Assembly: GCF_024391045.1 (NCBI RefSeq)
Contig: NZ_JANFCZ010000004.1
Span: forward strand, 155,597-219,596
DNA: 64,000 nucleotides
Reading direction: 5' to 3'
Origin: Pseudarthrobacter sulfonivorans
GTDB lineage: Bacteria; Actinomycetota; Actinomycetes; Actinomycetales; Micrococcaceae
A program made the position numbers and the translations under genes. Below, one piece after another: positions 54,658 through 62,921 of this stretch. Below the pieces are notes generated by a model. It did no database searches and was not told the DNA's origin. It saw nothing but the letters and a program-made list of their open reading frames with translations. Within the stretch, counting starts at the first letter, position 1, and every line of letters begins with the position of its first letter.

Positions 54658-55571
54658 CTGAGTTCGCGTTCGAACTTCCGGCGCCGGACGCTGGGACCGT
54701 CATATTCGGCCAGGGTCAGCGTCCGGTGGTTGATGGCTTCTTCGCCGCTGTCCACTGCGGCTACTGCGGCTTCGGTCAGGAGCGATGTGAGCTCCCCGAT
54801 AGTGCCCTCGCTGCGGGTCAGGAGGTAGCGGGCCATGTCATCGGTCCCCAGATTCGAGCGCGTACGCAGCGGGAAGGAGGAGCCGAAGCTGGCCAGCAGA
54901 GATAGCAGGTCGGCATCGGCTTCCCATAAGGGCAGCGTCACGGGCTCAAACCGGTTTTCGAGCTGGTCATCGGAGCGGATCGCAAGATAGGCCTCACGGG
55001 TCCCGACCCCCACCAGCGGGATCCGCAGTTCGTTTCCCAGGAAGCGCAGCAGATTCAGGAATTCGCGCCGGACATCGGCGCGGCCGGACAGCACATTATG
55101 CAGTTCGTCAATCACCAGGATCCGCACACCGACGCGCCGCAGCACAGCGAGGGTGAGCTGTTCCAGGTCAGCTACGCGCCGGCGCGGTCCCGGGGGCGCA
55201 CCGAGCGCGGCGAGGACGGCCGTGTAGAACCGCGGGACGGACGGTTCGGAGGGCATCTGGACACACAGCACTGGGATGTGTTCCCGGTCCGCCGTGGAGT
55301 GTGCCGGGTGCTGGCGGTGGAACCGTTCAATGATCATGGACTTGCCGTTGTTGGTCGGTCCGATCAGCAGGAGGTTAGGCATGCGTTGTTTGCCGGGCCA
55401 GTCATAGAGTGTTTCGAGCCGGGTGAGAGTCTGCACGGCCCGGGGGTAGCCGATCCAGCGGTCCGCCCGAATGCGCCGGATCCGTTCCTCCGCCGGCAGG
55501 CGCGCCATAGCCTGCGCCCAGGGCTGTAGATGGGACAGATCCGGCGGCGGGTAGTCATCGATGTTCACCAC
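54654..55571 (-). CDS. tniB: Transposition ATPase TniB
   Basis: A 305-aa AAA ATPase with Walker A LLIGPTNNGKSMIIERF, Walker B RILVIDELHNVLSG and the sensor VGVGTREAYLAI. It is a TnsC/MuB-like target regulator. GTG start overlapping the tniA end by 7 bp; stop overlaps the tniQ start. Normal length for the family. Confidence 0.93.
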   Translation of the reverse strand: MVNIDDYPPPDLSHLQPWAQAMARLPAEERIRRIRADRWIGYPRAVQTLTRLETLYDWPGKQRMPNLLLIGPTNNGKSMIIERFHRQHPAHSTADREHIPVLCVQMPSEPSVPRFYTAVLAALGAPPGPRRRVADLEQLTLAVLRRVGVRILVIDELHNVLSGRADVRREFLNLLRFLGNELRIPLVGVGTREAYLAIRSDDQLENRFEPVTLPLWEADADLLSLLASFGSSFPLRTRSNLGTDDMARYLLTRSEGTIGELTSLLTEAAVAAVDSGEEAINHRTLTLAEYDGPSVRRRKFERELR

Positions 55572-57238
55572 TGCTCGACCTCTTCAAAAGGACGGGCTGC
55601 CGCCTCGTCATTCGTGGGCGGGAGCATTTCATCAGGTGGAGCCGACGGGTTCATCGCGGGTCCGGAGGCCTGGAGGTGGCGCCGCCGTTGCAGGTCCCGG
55701 CGTGATCTGCGGGTTTCTTTTTGGGCCGTGGCGGTGATCTCGCGCATCTGATCCATCATGCGGAACAGTGCTTCCTCGTTGACCTGGTCATGTCCCTGTT
55801 GACGGAGCCGCGCCAGTGCCTGCCGGTGTTCCCACAACGTCACCGCCGGGTGGGAAACGGTGCGGTATGGGACTTCCACATAGGCCGTTCCTTCCGGTTC
55901 CAGCACCCAGACCCTGCTGATGTCCCGCGGATCCCGCCGGATGATGAATTTTTCCTCCCGCTCCCGCCGTGCGATCCAGGGTTTGAGCACGTTCGCGAAG
56001 TAGTGGACGTGGTCGATGACGAAACCGGTACGGGTGATTCGGCGCCGGATGACAGGCAGGAAATCGACGAGAAACGCGGCGGGATGCGCAACGACAGGCT
56101 GCGCACCGAACTCTTTCACGCCCTCGTCCCAGCGCCCGGCGGGTGTCTGGTTCAGGGATCCGTGGACGCTGCCGTGGTAGCCGGCGACAGCCAAGGCCAG
56201 CCAGCTTTCCAGCTCCGTCAAGGTCAGGGCGGACATTTTGTCGGCATCGTAACTGCCCCGCTGTCCCGGGTTCGAGAAAGTCGTCCCGGGAAGTTCATGG
56301 ACCCGCTGCATCACCGTTCCGACAATACGCTCCACTATGCCGCCGTAGTGCGGGCGCCCAAGTGGCCGGTAATTGAGATTGATACCGTGCTGCTCGCACC
56401 CGCGGCGCAACGCCGCGCTCTTAAATTCCGAAGCGTTGTCTAAATAGAGTGCGCAGGGTTTGCCGCTCATCGGCCAGGCCGCGTCCACGCCCAGGGCTTC
56501 CAGCCAGGGCCGCTTGTCACATGCCATGTGCGCGATGCACAAGCCAACCGACACCGCAGACGGTGCCTCCAGGGTCACGACCATTCCCAGAATGCACCGG
56601 CTGTAAACCTCGATGGCCACCGTCAGGTAGGGCCGGCCGATGGGCTGCCGGTCCCGGTCATCGACGATGATCAGGTCAATCACGGTGTGGTCGATCTGGA
56701 CCTGGTCCAACGGGGCCACGATGTCCGGCACCTTTCCGCCGGCCGACTGCAGAGGCCGGGCGGCGTCGCTGCCCTCACGCCTGCGCCTGACTTCCACCGG
56801 GTGCAGCGCCTCGATCCGGTGGGCGACAGTATTCCTTGCCGGCACGGCCAACCCCAGCGTCTTGCATTCGCGCATGATTTGGCGGTGCACAACCGCCAGG
56901 GACGGCTTTTGCTTCGTCAGGTAAGTCTTCCGGACGACTTCACGAATTACGGCCTCCACAGGCTCCGGCAGGCGCCCGCCTCCCCGGCCGCCGGCGGACC
57001 GGCCCGGGGCCAGGTCCGTCAGCAGACCGGTGCCCTTTCGGCGCCGGCCGATCAGGGTGTAGACCTGCCGTCTCGACAATCCCAACTCTTCGGCCGCGCT
57101 GTCCGCCGCCGCGTGGGTGACCGTGGTCATGGCCGCCAAAGGCGCAATGACCTCGTCCTGCCGGCGCAGGCGCTCCCACGCCTCATCCGACATGCCCAGC
57201 AGGCCCCGCTCCAAGATCTGCGGGTCATCCGATGTCAT
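55565..57238 (-). CDS. tniA: DDE transposase TniA
   Basis: A 557-aa Mu-like DDE transposase, the same length as known TniA. An N-terminal helix-turn-helix (AAEELGLSRRQVYTLIGRRR) precedes the rve catalytic core: DQVQIDHTVIDLIIVDD (D), LYLDNASEFKSAAL (D) and HYGGIVERIVGTV (E). The C-terminal Mu-type beta domain follows. The start is placed at 57238, because the longer frame to 57475 runs out through the terminal repeats and past the transposon end. Confidence 0.94.
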   Translation of the reverse strand: MTSDDPQILERGLLGMSDEAWERLRRQDEVIAPLAAMTTVTHAAADSAAEELGLSRRQVYTLIGRRRKGTGLLTDLAPGRSAGGRGGGRLPEPVEAVIREVVRKTYLTKQKPSLAVVHRQIMRECKTLGLAVPARNTVAHRIEALHPVEVRRRREGSDAARPLQSAGGKVPDIVAPLDQVQIDHTVIDLIIVDDRDRQPIGRPYLTVAIEVYSRCILGMVVTLEAPSAVSVGLCIAHMACDKRPWLEALGVDAAWPMSGKPCALYLDNASEFKSAALRRGCEQHGINLNYRPLGRPHYGGIVERIVGTVMQRVHELPGTTFSNPGQRGSYDADKMSALTLTELESWLALAVAGYHGSVHGSLNQTPAGRWDEGVKEFGAQPVVAHPAAFLVDFLPVIRRRITRTGFVIDHVHYFANVLKPWIARREREEKFIIRRDPRDISRVWVLEPEGTAYVEVPYRTVSHPAVTLWEHRQALARLRQQGHDQVNEEALFRMMDQMREITATAQKETRRSRRDLQRRRHLQASGPAMNPSAPPDEMLPPTNDEAAARPFEEVEQW

Positions 57239-57252
57239 GACTGGCGCCGACG

Positions 57253-57409
57253 GTGCAGACGACTCTTGACCATAATTCAGGCTAGTGCAGGCAACTTCTG
57301 ATGGAAATGCCGACAGTGCAGATGACTTCTGACAAACGGATGTCAACAGTCCCGTGCACCCGGGCCATGCTTCCGCATGAAGTGGTGCAGGCAACTTCTG
57401 AAACCGACA
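57253..57409 (-). repeat. Tn402-like right end: terminal repeat plus three internal repeats
   Basis: Four copies of GTGCAGRYRACTTCTGA are spaced across the end: 57253-57271 (imperfect), 57285-57302, 57316-57334 and the terminal 25 bp at 57385-57409. They are presumably TniA-binding sites; the left end has two. Confidence 0.88.
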
Positions 57410-57811
57410 TTCGATACACATTCCCGGGAGTGTCTCGCGAACGAACGTTACCCGACACAGCTTAGACATTGTCAATTTTCGAAAGTCGTTTCACGGAGTG
57501 GTAGGAGTCGTACCCACTCTTTGGGGCATCACCCGTAGTTTCGATCGATGCGCTGACAGATAGCGCTGCGAGCACTGCCGTTTGGAGCAGAGGAACTGTT
57601 GAAATAATGGAAAACGGGCGCATAGGGCTTCTGGGCAGTCCAACGCCGCCAACAGTACCCGCGCCGTCTAGCAGCCGCATGAACTGGCAGACAAGACATG
57701 ACAAGCGAGCTACTCGATGGTAGATTCGCCTGCATGACAGCCTGTCAAGCAAATTTGACAGAAACTGAATAATGTCATGCCATCAAATGAGCTAGTTGAA
57801 TTGGGGCAACT
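57410..57811. promoter_or_regulatory. Right part of split Tn3 res; leader of the peptide cluster
   Basis: No gene. It begins with the duplicated TTCGA. The dyad TGTC...GACA at 57431-57457 (27 bp) has the form of a resolvase subsite and probably belonged to the outer element's res. The remaining ~350 bp are lower in GC and should contain the promoter of the peptide cluster. Confidence 0.6.
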
Positions 57812-58486
57812 GTGCAAAGAATCGAACTTGATGGATTTACCTACGTTCGTTCAGTCATATCTTCGGATACAGTGATCTTCCTATCTGATTTGATCCACGA
57901 AATGGTGATCAATCGGAGTCCGAACGTGCAATTTGTCCAAGATGAGAAGCTGATACCTCGGAAGGCCAAAGACGTTCACCTTCACTATCCTGAGATTTTT
58001 TCCAACGGTCGCTTAGACAATGCGGTTGGTATCGCAAAATCGTATTTTGACACGAATGAAGTCACTCTCTTCGCCTCTACGGCTTGGCTTAAACCCGCAG
58101 GTGGGACCCCCAAACCACCACATCAAGATGCCGCGCACTGGACCCACGTTATTCCTACCGACTTCTTGACGGTATGGATTGCGCTTGATCCGTCGACAGT
58201 GGACAACGGAGGAGTGCACTATCTGCCGATGGGCGGAGACAGGACATTACGCAGGCACGTAAGGGGAGACGTAGATTATGTTCTCGACACTCCAGTGCAG
58301 AAGGCGCTCGGCCTCACCGAGGACCTCCAGCCTGGTGATGCATCGGTGCACACGGGCTTCGCTATCCATTGGTCAGAACCGAATACCAGCACCAGGCCCC
58401 GTCGCGGCTTAGCCTTGGCCTTCGCTCATCCTGATATAGATTCCTCCGATCACCCCGGAATGTTCGATTCATTCCTCCGCCTCTAA
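57812..58486 (+). CDS. PhyH-type Fe(II)/2-oxoglutarate dioxygenase
   Basis: A 224-aa phytanoyl-CoA dioxygenase-family enzyme. The iron triad is seen as PPHQDAAHW (HxD near residues 103-105) and AIHWSEPNTS (distal His near 186), with RPRRGLALAF supplying the 2-oxoglutarate Arg. The fold landmarks LTVWIALDPSTVDNGGVHYL and PMGGDRT are also present. It starts at GTG and its TAA overlaps the next ATG by one base (TAATG). Most likely it hydroxylates the cluster's peptide or product; substrate unknown. Confidence 0.85.
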   Translation: MQRIELDGFTYVRSVISSDTVIFLSDLIHEMVINRSPNVQFVQDEKLIPRKAKDVHLHYPEIFSNGRLDNAVGIAKSYFDTNEVTLFASTAWLKPAGGTPKPPHQDAAHWTHVIPTDFLTVWIALDPSTVDNGGVHYLPMGGDRTLRRHVRGDVDYVLDTPVQKALGLTEDLQPGDASVHTGFAIHWSEPNTSTRPRRGLALAFAHPDIDSSDHPGMFDSFLRL

Positions 58487-59223
58487 TGAAGAATCAACTC
58501 GATACCGTCATTGGAACGAGCAGGCTAGATGAGGCAGAGAGTCTGCGAGCCTACATCGCGTTTGTCCTGGGAATGCAGCCTCAGAGCCTGCTAGACATCG
58601 GGTTCGGTCACGGAGAACTACTCAAAGCAGCGGATGAGCGCGGTATTCGCAGTTACGGGATTGATGTGAATGACGGACCGCACCCCCTTTTGCAGGGGTC
58701 CGGGGTGAAGACCTTCAGAGCAAATGCCGAGAACCCCGGCGGTCCCAGCAATTCGTTCGATTTCGTGACTATTCGACATACCCTTCATCATCTGCCTTCC
58801 CCACGTCGATGCCTTGAGGAAGCAAGAAGGCTCGCCAGAGCACTGATCATTGTCTCCGAGGTCCAGTGGGATATGAGCAAACCGGAAAATGCTTTGGCGT
58901 CGAATATCGACCACTGGCATAAGAAAGTGGACCGTCACCTTGGCGTATTTCATGAGAACCCTTTAGAAATCGAGGAGATACTTAATCTTGGCCAATCGGT
59001 AGGGATGGCACCTGTGACACGTGTCAGATTTACCGGGGTAATGAAGGCCGACAATCACACGATCGCTTCACAGCTCTCATCTCGACTGTCCGGTTTGGAT
59101 GAGCACCCCGACCTTCAAAGTGAAGGACTGATGCTACTGGAAATGTCCCGTCATGAAGAGACAGCAAGCCGCATTTCCGAGACAGTAGTTTTCAGAAAAG
59201 ATCAGACCGAAAGGAGGGAATAG
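58486..59223 (+). CDS. Class I SAM-dependent methyltransferase
   Basis: A 245-aa methyltransferase: motif I LLDIGFGHGELLKAADERG near residue 35, motif II-like SYGIDVNDG, and the later FDFVTIRHTLHHLPSPRRCL. The C-terminal ~100 residues are probably the substrate-binding part. Its stop TAG shares a base with the GTG of the tiny peptide gene, so they are coupled. Likely modifies the peptide or its product. Confidence 0.88.
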   Translation: MKNQLDTVIGTSRLDEAESLRAYIAFVLGMQPQSLLDIGFGHGELLKAADERGIRSYGIDVNDGPHPLLQGSGVKTFRANAENPGGPSNSFDFVTIRHTLHHLPSPRRCLEEARRLARALIIVSEVQWDMSKPENALASNIDHWHKKVDRHLGVFHENPLEIEEILNLGQSVGMAPVTRVRFTGVMKADNHTIASQLSSRLSGLDEHPDLQSEGLMLLEMSRHEETASRISETVVFRKDQTERRE

Positions 59224-59330
59224 TGGAAAAGACTCAGGAAGTAATTGACGAAAAGATCGAAGTACTTGAATTTGAGCCGGTGGAAGAAAGCTACTTGGCC
59301 ATCACCTCACCTGCTGTCCAGATCAGCTAG
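59223..59330 (+). CDS. 35-aa RiPP precursor-like peptide
   Basis: A very short gene with AAGGAGG upstream and a GTG that overlaps the methyltransferase stop. The product is MEKTQEVIDEKIEVLEFEPV then EESYLAITSPAVQIS. The first ~24 residues are acidic and helix-prone like a leader; the last ~11 are neutral with Ser, Thr and Pro and no Cys, like a core. Position among a YcaO-like gene, an HExxH modification-family gene, a methyltransferase and an exporter makes it the best precursor candidate. No cleavage motif is certain. Confidence 0.75.
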   Translation: MEKTQEVIDEKIEVLEFEPVEESYLAITSPAVQIS

Positions 59331-59360
59331 TCAGATCATCAAGAAGACGGCGCAATGTTA

Positions 59361-59405
59361 ACGCATGTGCTGGGTTGCCAGCCTTTGGCGACCCAGCACA
59401 TGCGT
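59361..59405. terminator. Long hairpin between precursor and enzyme genes
   Basis: A 19-bp stem (59361-59379 with 59387-59405, one G-T pair) with a 7-base loop AGCCTTT. There is no T-run, so it more likely stabilises the precursor mRNA or attenuates readthrough than acts as a simple terminator. It would allow more precursor than enzyme. Confidence 0.7.
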
Positions 59406-59418
59406 CGAACGGAGAAGA

Positions 59419-60426
59419 ATGAAACTCTTAACTTCTGAAAATGAGCTCTACAGTGCGATCCCCTCTGAGCTCAGGGCCGAGGAACTTCGCGGCAACATGA
59501 ATCGTCTCCTCATCAGTGATCTCAAGAAGTACCTGTTTGCCGCCAAGAAGCTGTATCCCGAGATGGTTGACTCTGCCCTCGGCGATATCGCCAAGCTTGA
59601 TCCGTCCAGACGTATCAATCCGATGTATTTCACGCTTCTATGGCAACTGACTTACGGACAGCGCGAACGAAACTTCGGGCTTGTAGGCTCGGCTCTTGGC
59701 AAGCTGTGCATGATTCCCGACGACCAAAAGCACTTCGACGGGTTCCGGCATGAAAATCTTCAGTGGGACACGCTGGATAACGAGATCTATGCCTTCCTTG
59801 CAGGCCCCGACGGCCCTAGATCAAGGGAGGGAAACCTGCCCGAAATTCAGAAACTCACGCCCTCGGAACTTGTCGCGGGAGAGGACTGGTTGACCAACTC
59901 CATCGAAGCGATGAGGGTCCTTGATCCTCAATTGGCCATTGAGTTCGACGCATTTGTTGCCCAGATACGACTCTTCAAGGGTCATACAGCGCGAGGGATT
60001 ACGAGCCCCCGGTGCTGGGGTGCGATCTTGTTGCGGGTTCCTGACCCTGGGCTGGAGCGGGACGAGCCCATCATGTACTTCCTCGATCATGTGACGCATG
60101 AGACCAGCCACATCTTGCTTCATGCGATCATGGCCACTGATCCGCTGATTATGAACGGTTTCGAGGGTAGGTTCAGTGCGCCCATCAGGTGGGATCCGCG
60201 ACCTCTGTACGGTATCTTCCACGCCATGTTCGTTCTGAGCAGGATTTCTCGAATGCTTCATCGCTACGCATTGGCCGAGAACCGGCCGGCCCTTTTCGAC
60301 GCCCGCGATACCGCCATGAAGCGCTTTTGGCACGGATACGACACCATTACGAAGAACGCCAACTTGACCGAAGCCGGCGTTCAGGTCCGTGAGTCCTGCG
60401 CCAACATGGTTCGAGGATTGGTCTAG
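59419..60426 (+). CDS. HExxH putative peptide-modification protein
   Basis: A 335-aa protein. The segment DHVTHETSHILLHAIMATDP gives HETSH (HExxH) near residues 227-231. The context FEGRFSAPIRWDPRPLYGIF downstream fits the 'HEXXH motif' family seen beside RiPP precursors (recalled as TIGR04267-type); some members have been reported as iron/2-oxoglutarate enzymes, which I could not verify here. The start at 59419 has GGAG upstream; the longer frame from 59365 would begin inside the hairpin. Confidence 0.8.
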   Translation: MKLLTSENELYSAIPSELRAEELRGNMNRLLISDLKKYLFAAKKLYPEMVDSALGDIAKLDPSRRINPMYFTLLWQLTYGQRERNFGLVGSALGKLCMIPDDQKHFDGFRHENLQWDTLDNEIYAFLAGPDGPRSREGNLPEIQKLTPSELVAGEDWLTNSIEAMRVLDPQLAIEFDAFVAQIRLFKGHTARGITSPRCWGAILLRVPDPGLERDEPIMYFLDHVTHETSHILLHAIMATDPLIMNGFEGRFSAPIRWDPRPLYGIFHAMFVLSRISRMLHRYALAENRPALFDARDTAMKRFWHGYDTITKNANLTEAGVQVRESCANMVRGLV

Positions 60427-60434
60427 CGAACTTT

Positions 60435-61388
60435 ATGATCACTTCATTGGATGACCTTGCCCGTGCAGTGCCGGTCACACGAACTCATCATGCTTTGTCC
60501 ATCGGGCCAGAATGGCATCTGGTTAGACATGCCACACGACTGCATGTGCAAGGTCATCCCTTGACCGTCATCGGTTTTGGTTGTTCACGCAACCTGTCTC
60601 AGGCTGAGCAAAGCTCCCTGTGGGAGTTTCGCGAGCGACTTTTGAGTATTCGCTGGGTTACGGAGGCTAACGACTCTATAGTCGTTCCACGAAGGATCGC
60701 ATCTCAGGACCCGGTATTCCCTGGCATGCGCAGGTCCGAGCTGCTCCCAGATCGCTGGCAGACGACAAAATCCGGTCTGCACAAGGCTAACGGGCTGGCT
60801 ATCCATGCCGATCGCAGCGCATCAGAGCATGCTGCTATTCGGGAAATCGTGGAGCGTGCGGCGCTCTTTAGGCTTTGGTACTCCTCGGAGGTGTTTAAGC
60901 TTGAGTTTCAGGAGTCACTCGCCCTGCCTGGAAGTCTTACTCTTTCGTCCTACTGGGGACTTGTCGGCACTGATGATTACCTTTGCATAAGCGTCATCGA
61001 AGGAGAAGACGTCTTCGTCATTGGCTCAGCGATTCGCGATCTCCTCGAACCCGCTCTGGAACATTCACAGGCCGAGGCGTTAATGGTAGCTGAGGGTGTC
61101 ATCGGAAAAATGGAATCTCCGTATGTGAAGGCTTCATCGACTACAAAGTTGGGTAGTCTGTCGGGACCGCTAGCAAAGGATCGCCGCAGGTACTTTGCCG
61201 AGCTCGTCGAACGCTGCACAGAATCCACCGCCCCAAGGCGTCTTGAATTCTCAAGAGACGACATTCTGTTGTACCCCCTTATCTCCTGGGAGGGCGCTTA
61301 TCTTACTCGGGCCATTATTGACCGGGGAAACTTGTCAGTTCCGCTAAACGGCGTACCGGTCAACGTCCCCGTGGATCCCTTTGTCTGA
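60435..61388 (+). CDS. YcaO-like peptide-modifying protein
   Basis: A 317-aa protein. Residues ~118-145 read KANGLAIHADRSASEHAAIR then EIVERAALFRLWY, the YcaO ATP-site pattern (NGLAxxx...A..E.xERxA). Further on, FVIGSAIRDLLEPALEHSQA fits the second YcaO region, and the sequence ends VPVDPFV, a Pro-containing tail as seen in YcaO enzymes. YcaO proteins use ATP to activate peptide amides, making azolines or thioamides. The N-terminal half is short and diverged; no partner protein (E1/ocin-ThiF or TfuA) is present. 9 bp behind the HExxH gene. Confidence 0.72.
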   Translation: MITSLDDLARAVPVTRTHHALSIGPEWHLVRHATRLHVQGHPLTVIGFGCSRNLSQAEQSSLWEFRERLLSIRWVTEANDSIVVPRRIASQDPVFPGMRRSELLPDRWQTTKSGLHKANGLAIHADRSASEHAAIREIVERAALFRLWYSSEVFKLEFQESLALPGSLTLSSYWGLVGTDDYLCISVIEGEDVFVIGSAIRDLLEPALEHSQAEALMVAEGVIGKMESPYVKASSTTKLGSLSGPLAKDRRRYFAELVERCTESTAPRRLEFSRDDILLYPLISWEGAYLTRAIIDRGNLSVPLNGVPVNVPVDPFV

Positions 61389-61399
61389 GGACCTGATCT

Positions 61400-62593
61400 G
61401 TGCTCAATACTTATAAGACTCTCCTTCGAAACCGGAACACGCGTTTCATCATCACAGCATCCTTTGTGAACTCTTTCGGCTCGGGGCTGTTTAATGCGGT
61501 GGTAGTCCTCTTCGGCATTAGCCGTACAGATTCAGCAGTATCCGTGACGCTTGGCCTGACTTCCGGCGCGATCGGTGCTGTCTTGCTGACACCTTTGAGC
61601 GCGAAGGCTGTAAGGCGCTATGGTGCACGACCATTGGTCGTTCATCTGGCACTACTACGCGCCCTGATTTGTTTCCTGATGGTACTGCTGCCCGGTTCTG
61701 TATTTTCGGTTCTGTTGGCCCTGCATGTCGTTCTAGAGAGATTCACCTATCCAGGGTCCCAAGGCGTCTTGAACTATGTTGCGGAGGGAGAACATCGGAG
61801 CGCAACCCTGTCCCTCCGCCAGCTCATCAACACGCTGGGCCTGGCACTTGGCGCATGGTGCGCTGCAGCGACTCAGTTGAGCGCCGTAACCGTGTCCCCT
61901 CTTTTGTTGATCGTTCTCAACGGTGTTTCCTTTATCTTGAACGCCTTCATGTACCGATGCATCACGATGCCATTGCAGCCAATGGAAGTGCGCGAACTCT
62001 CTAGGAATAAGACGAAGGCACCTATCGGTCTTATCGTCGTCTCCTTGTCACTAGCAATAATCATGTCCGGTGGAGCTGTGGTTACCTACGGATTGCCGCT
62101 CATTGCGCTGGGCAACCTGGAGTCCCTACAGGAAATCGTCCCTCTCACTATTGCCATTGACGTCAGCATCGGGGCGCTCATCTTCGCTTTCGTTACCCCC
62201 CACATACGCTCAATACAGTCCGCGGCATGGATTTTTGCATGCAGCGCAGCCCTCTGCATCACAGGTGTCATTGCGTTCGGTTCCGCCGTTGCCGCCGGAA
62301 AGATAAGTCCCGAGCTTGCAGTCGGGGTTACGGTTGTTCTCTCCGCCTGCATCGCTTTGGCCAGTTTCTCAGCCTACTTTTTGTTTTCCTCACCCGAGGA
62401 TTCCACCCGTGAACCTCGCTATATGGCTGCCTTCGGACTGTCTGGAACCATGACACGCCTGGTGTACCCGACCTTTGTTGCCTTCGTGGTTTCCAGCCAC
62501 CAAAACGCAGTGATAATGGCTGCATGTTTCATGGTCTTAGCTGCAGTCATTGCTTCATTGGGGATGAAGCAGATTGTGAATGCATCTCTATGA
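61400..62593 (+). CDS. MFS transporter, probable exporter
   Basis: A 397-aa major facilitator protein with about 12 hydrophobic segments (for example FVNSFGSGLFNAVVVLFGIS, LGLTSGAIGAVLLTPLSAKA, ALLRALICFLMVLLPGSVFS). The GTG start is 11 bp after the YcaO-like gene, with GAGG upstream. It is probably the exporter, and possibly the self-resistance gene, of the peptide product. Last gene of the cluster. Confidence 0.88.
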   Translation: MLNTYKTLLRNRNTRFIITASFVNSFGSGLFNAVVVLFGISRTDSAVSVTLGLTSGAIGAVLLTPLSAKAVRRYGARPLVVHLALLRALICFLMVLLPGSVFSVLLALHVVLERFTYPGSQGVLNYVAEGEHRSATLSLRQLINTLGLALGAWCAAATQLSAVTVSPLLLIVLNGVSFILNAFMYRCITMPLQPMEVRELSRNKTKAPIGLIVVSLSLAIIMSGGAVVTYGLPLIALGNLESLQEIVPLTIAIDVSIGALIFAFVTPHIRSIQSAAWIFACSAALCITGVIAFGSAVAAGKISPELAVGVTVVLSACIALASFSAYFLFSSPEDSTREPRYMAAFGLSGTMTRLVYPTFVAFVVSSHQNAVIMAACFMVLAAVIASLGMKQIVNASL

Positions 62594-62883
62594 TCTGCCC
62601 GGTCTCACCTACGACCAGGCAGGGTGTCTGCAAAGTGGTTGGCGGGGGAGCTGCTGCCTTAAAGCGTGAGACGATCCGGGGCTGGCTGTTGGGACTTGGA
62701 TGATCGGTCACACCACAGACGCTGGGCCATGTGGTTAAAGTATTCGGCTTCATCCCTGATCACGGACTCCCATTCCTGGTGGGCGTCCACGTCGTAAGAA
62801 AGATCTCGGAGAGGTACGAGGGCCTGCTCCACGATGTAGCCGTTCAGCCGCCTTTGCTCCCACCACTACGACGGTCCCAAGAC
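62594..62883. other. Tn3 right-end spacer with a gene fragment
   Basis: No complete gene; it holds the minus-strand fragment at 62659-62865 and then the right terminal repeat. Confidence 0.6.
62659..62865 (-). pseudogene. Unknown gene fragment near Tn3 right end
   Basis: An open stretch of about 68 codons on the minus strand reads coherently (RRLNGYIVEQALVPLRDLSY then DVDAHQEWESVIRDEAEYFN, ending PAPDRLTL and stop). The only start is a GTG at 62832 without a ribosome site. Likely the C-terminal remnant of a gene that once stood at this end. Family unknown. Confidence 0.4.
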
Positions 62884-62921
62884 CTTAGCGTCGGATATTT
62901 CACTTTTTCACAAGCCACCCC
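62884..62921 (-). repeat. Tn3-family right terminal inverted repeat
   Basis: Complement of 44710-44747 with one difference (CGCTAAG against CGCTAGG at the inner end). TAGTG follows directly. Confidence 0.93.

Larger units (their letters stand above)
48450..57409. mobile_element. Tn402/Tn5053-like transposon with RHS cargo
   Basis: An 8,960-bp element. Its ends are 25-bp inverted repeats: TGTCAGTTTCAGAAGTCGTC... at 48450-48474 and the complementary form at 57385-57409, close to the Tn402/Tn5053 end sequence. A 5-bp duplication TTCGA flanks it (48445-48449, 57410-57414). The transposition module is tniA-tniB-tniQ-res-tniR in canonical order. Cargo is an RHS-repeat protein and a small membrane protein in place of mercury or resistance genes. 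Confidence 0.95.
44710..62921. mobile_element. Tn3-family transposon with RiPP-like cargo
   Basis: An 18,212-bp element bounded by 38-bp inverted repeats that differ only at one position (44710-44747 and 62884-62921), beginning GGGGTGGCTTGTGAAAAAGT. A 5-bp direct duplication TAGTG flanks it (44705-44709 and 62922-62926), as Tn3-family transposition produces. It contains tnpA (frameshifted), tnpR, a nested Tn402-like transposon and the peptide cluster. Without the nested element it would be about 9.2 kb. Confidence 0.93.

Noticed and set aside
57239..57475. N-terminal extension of tniA to 57475
   Set aside because: It would translate through the terminal repeats and past the transposon boundary at 57409; the start at 57238 gives the family length.
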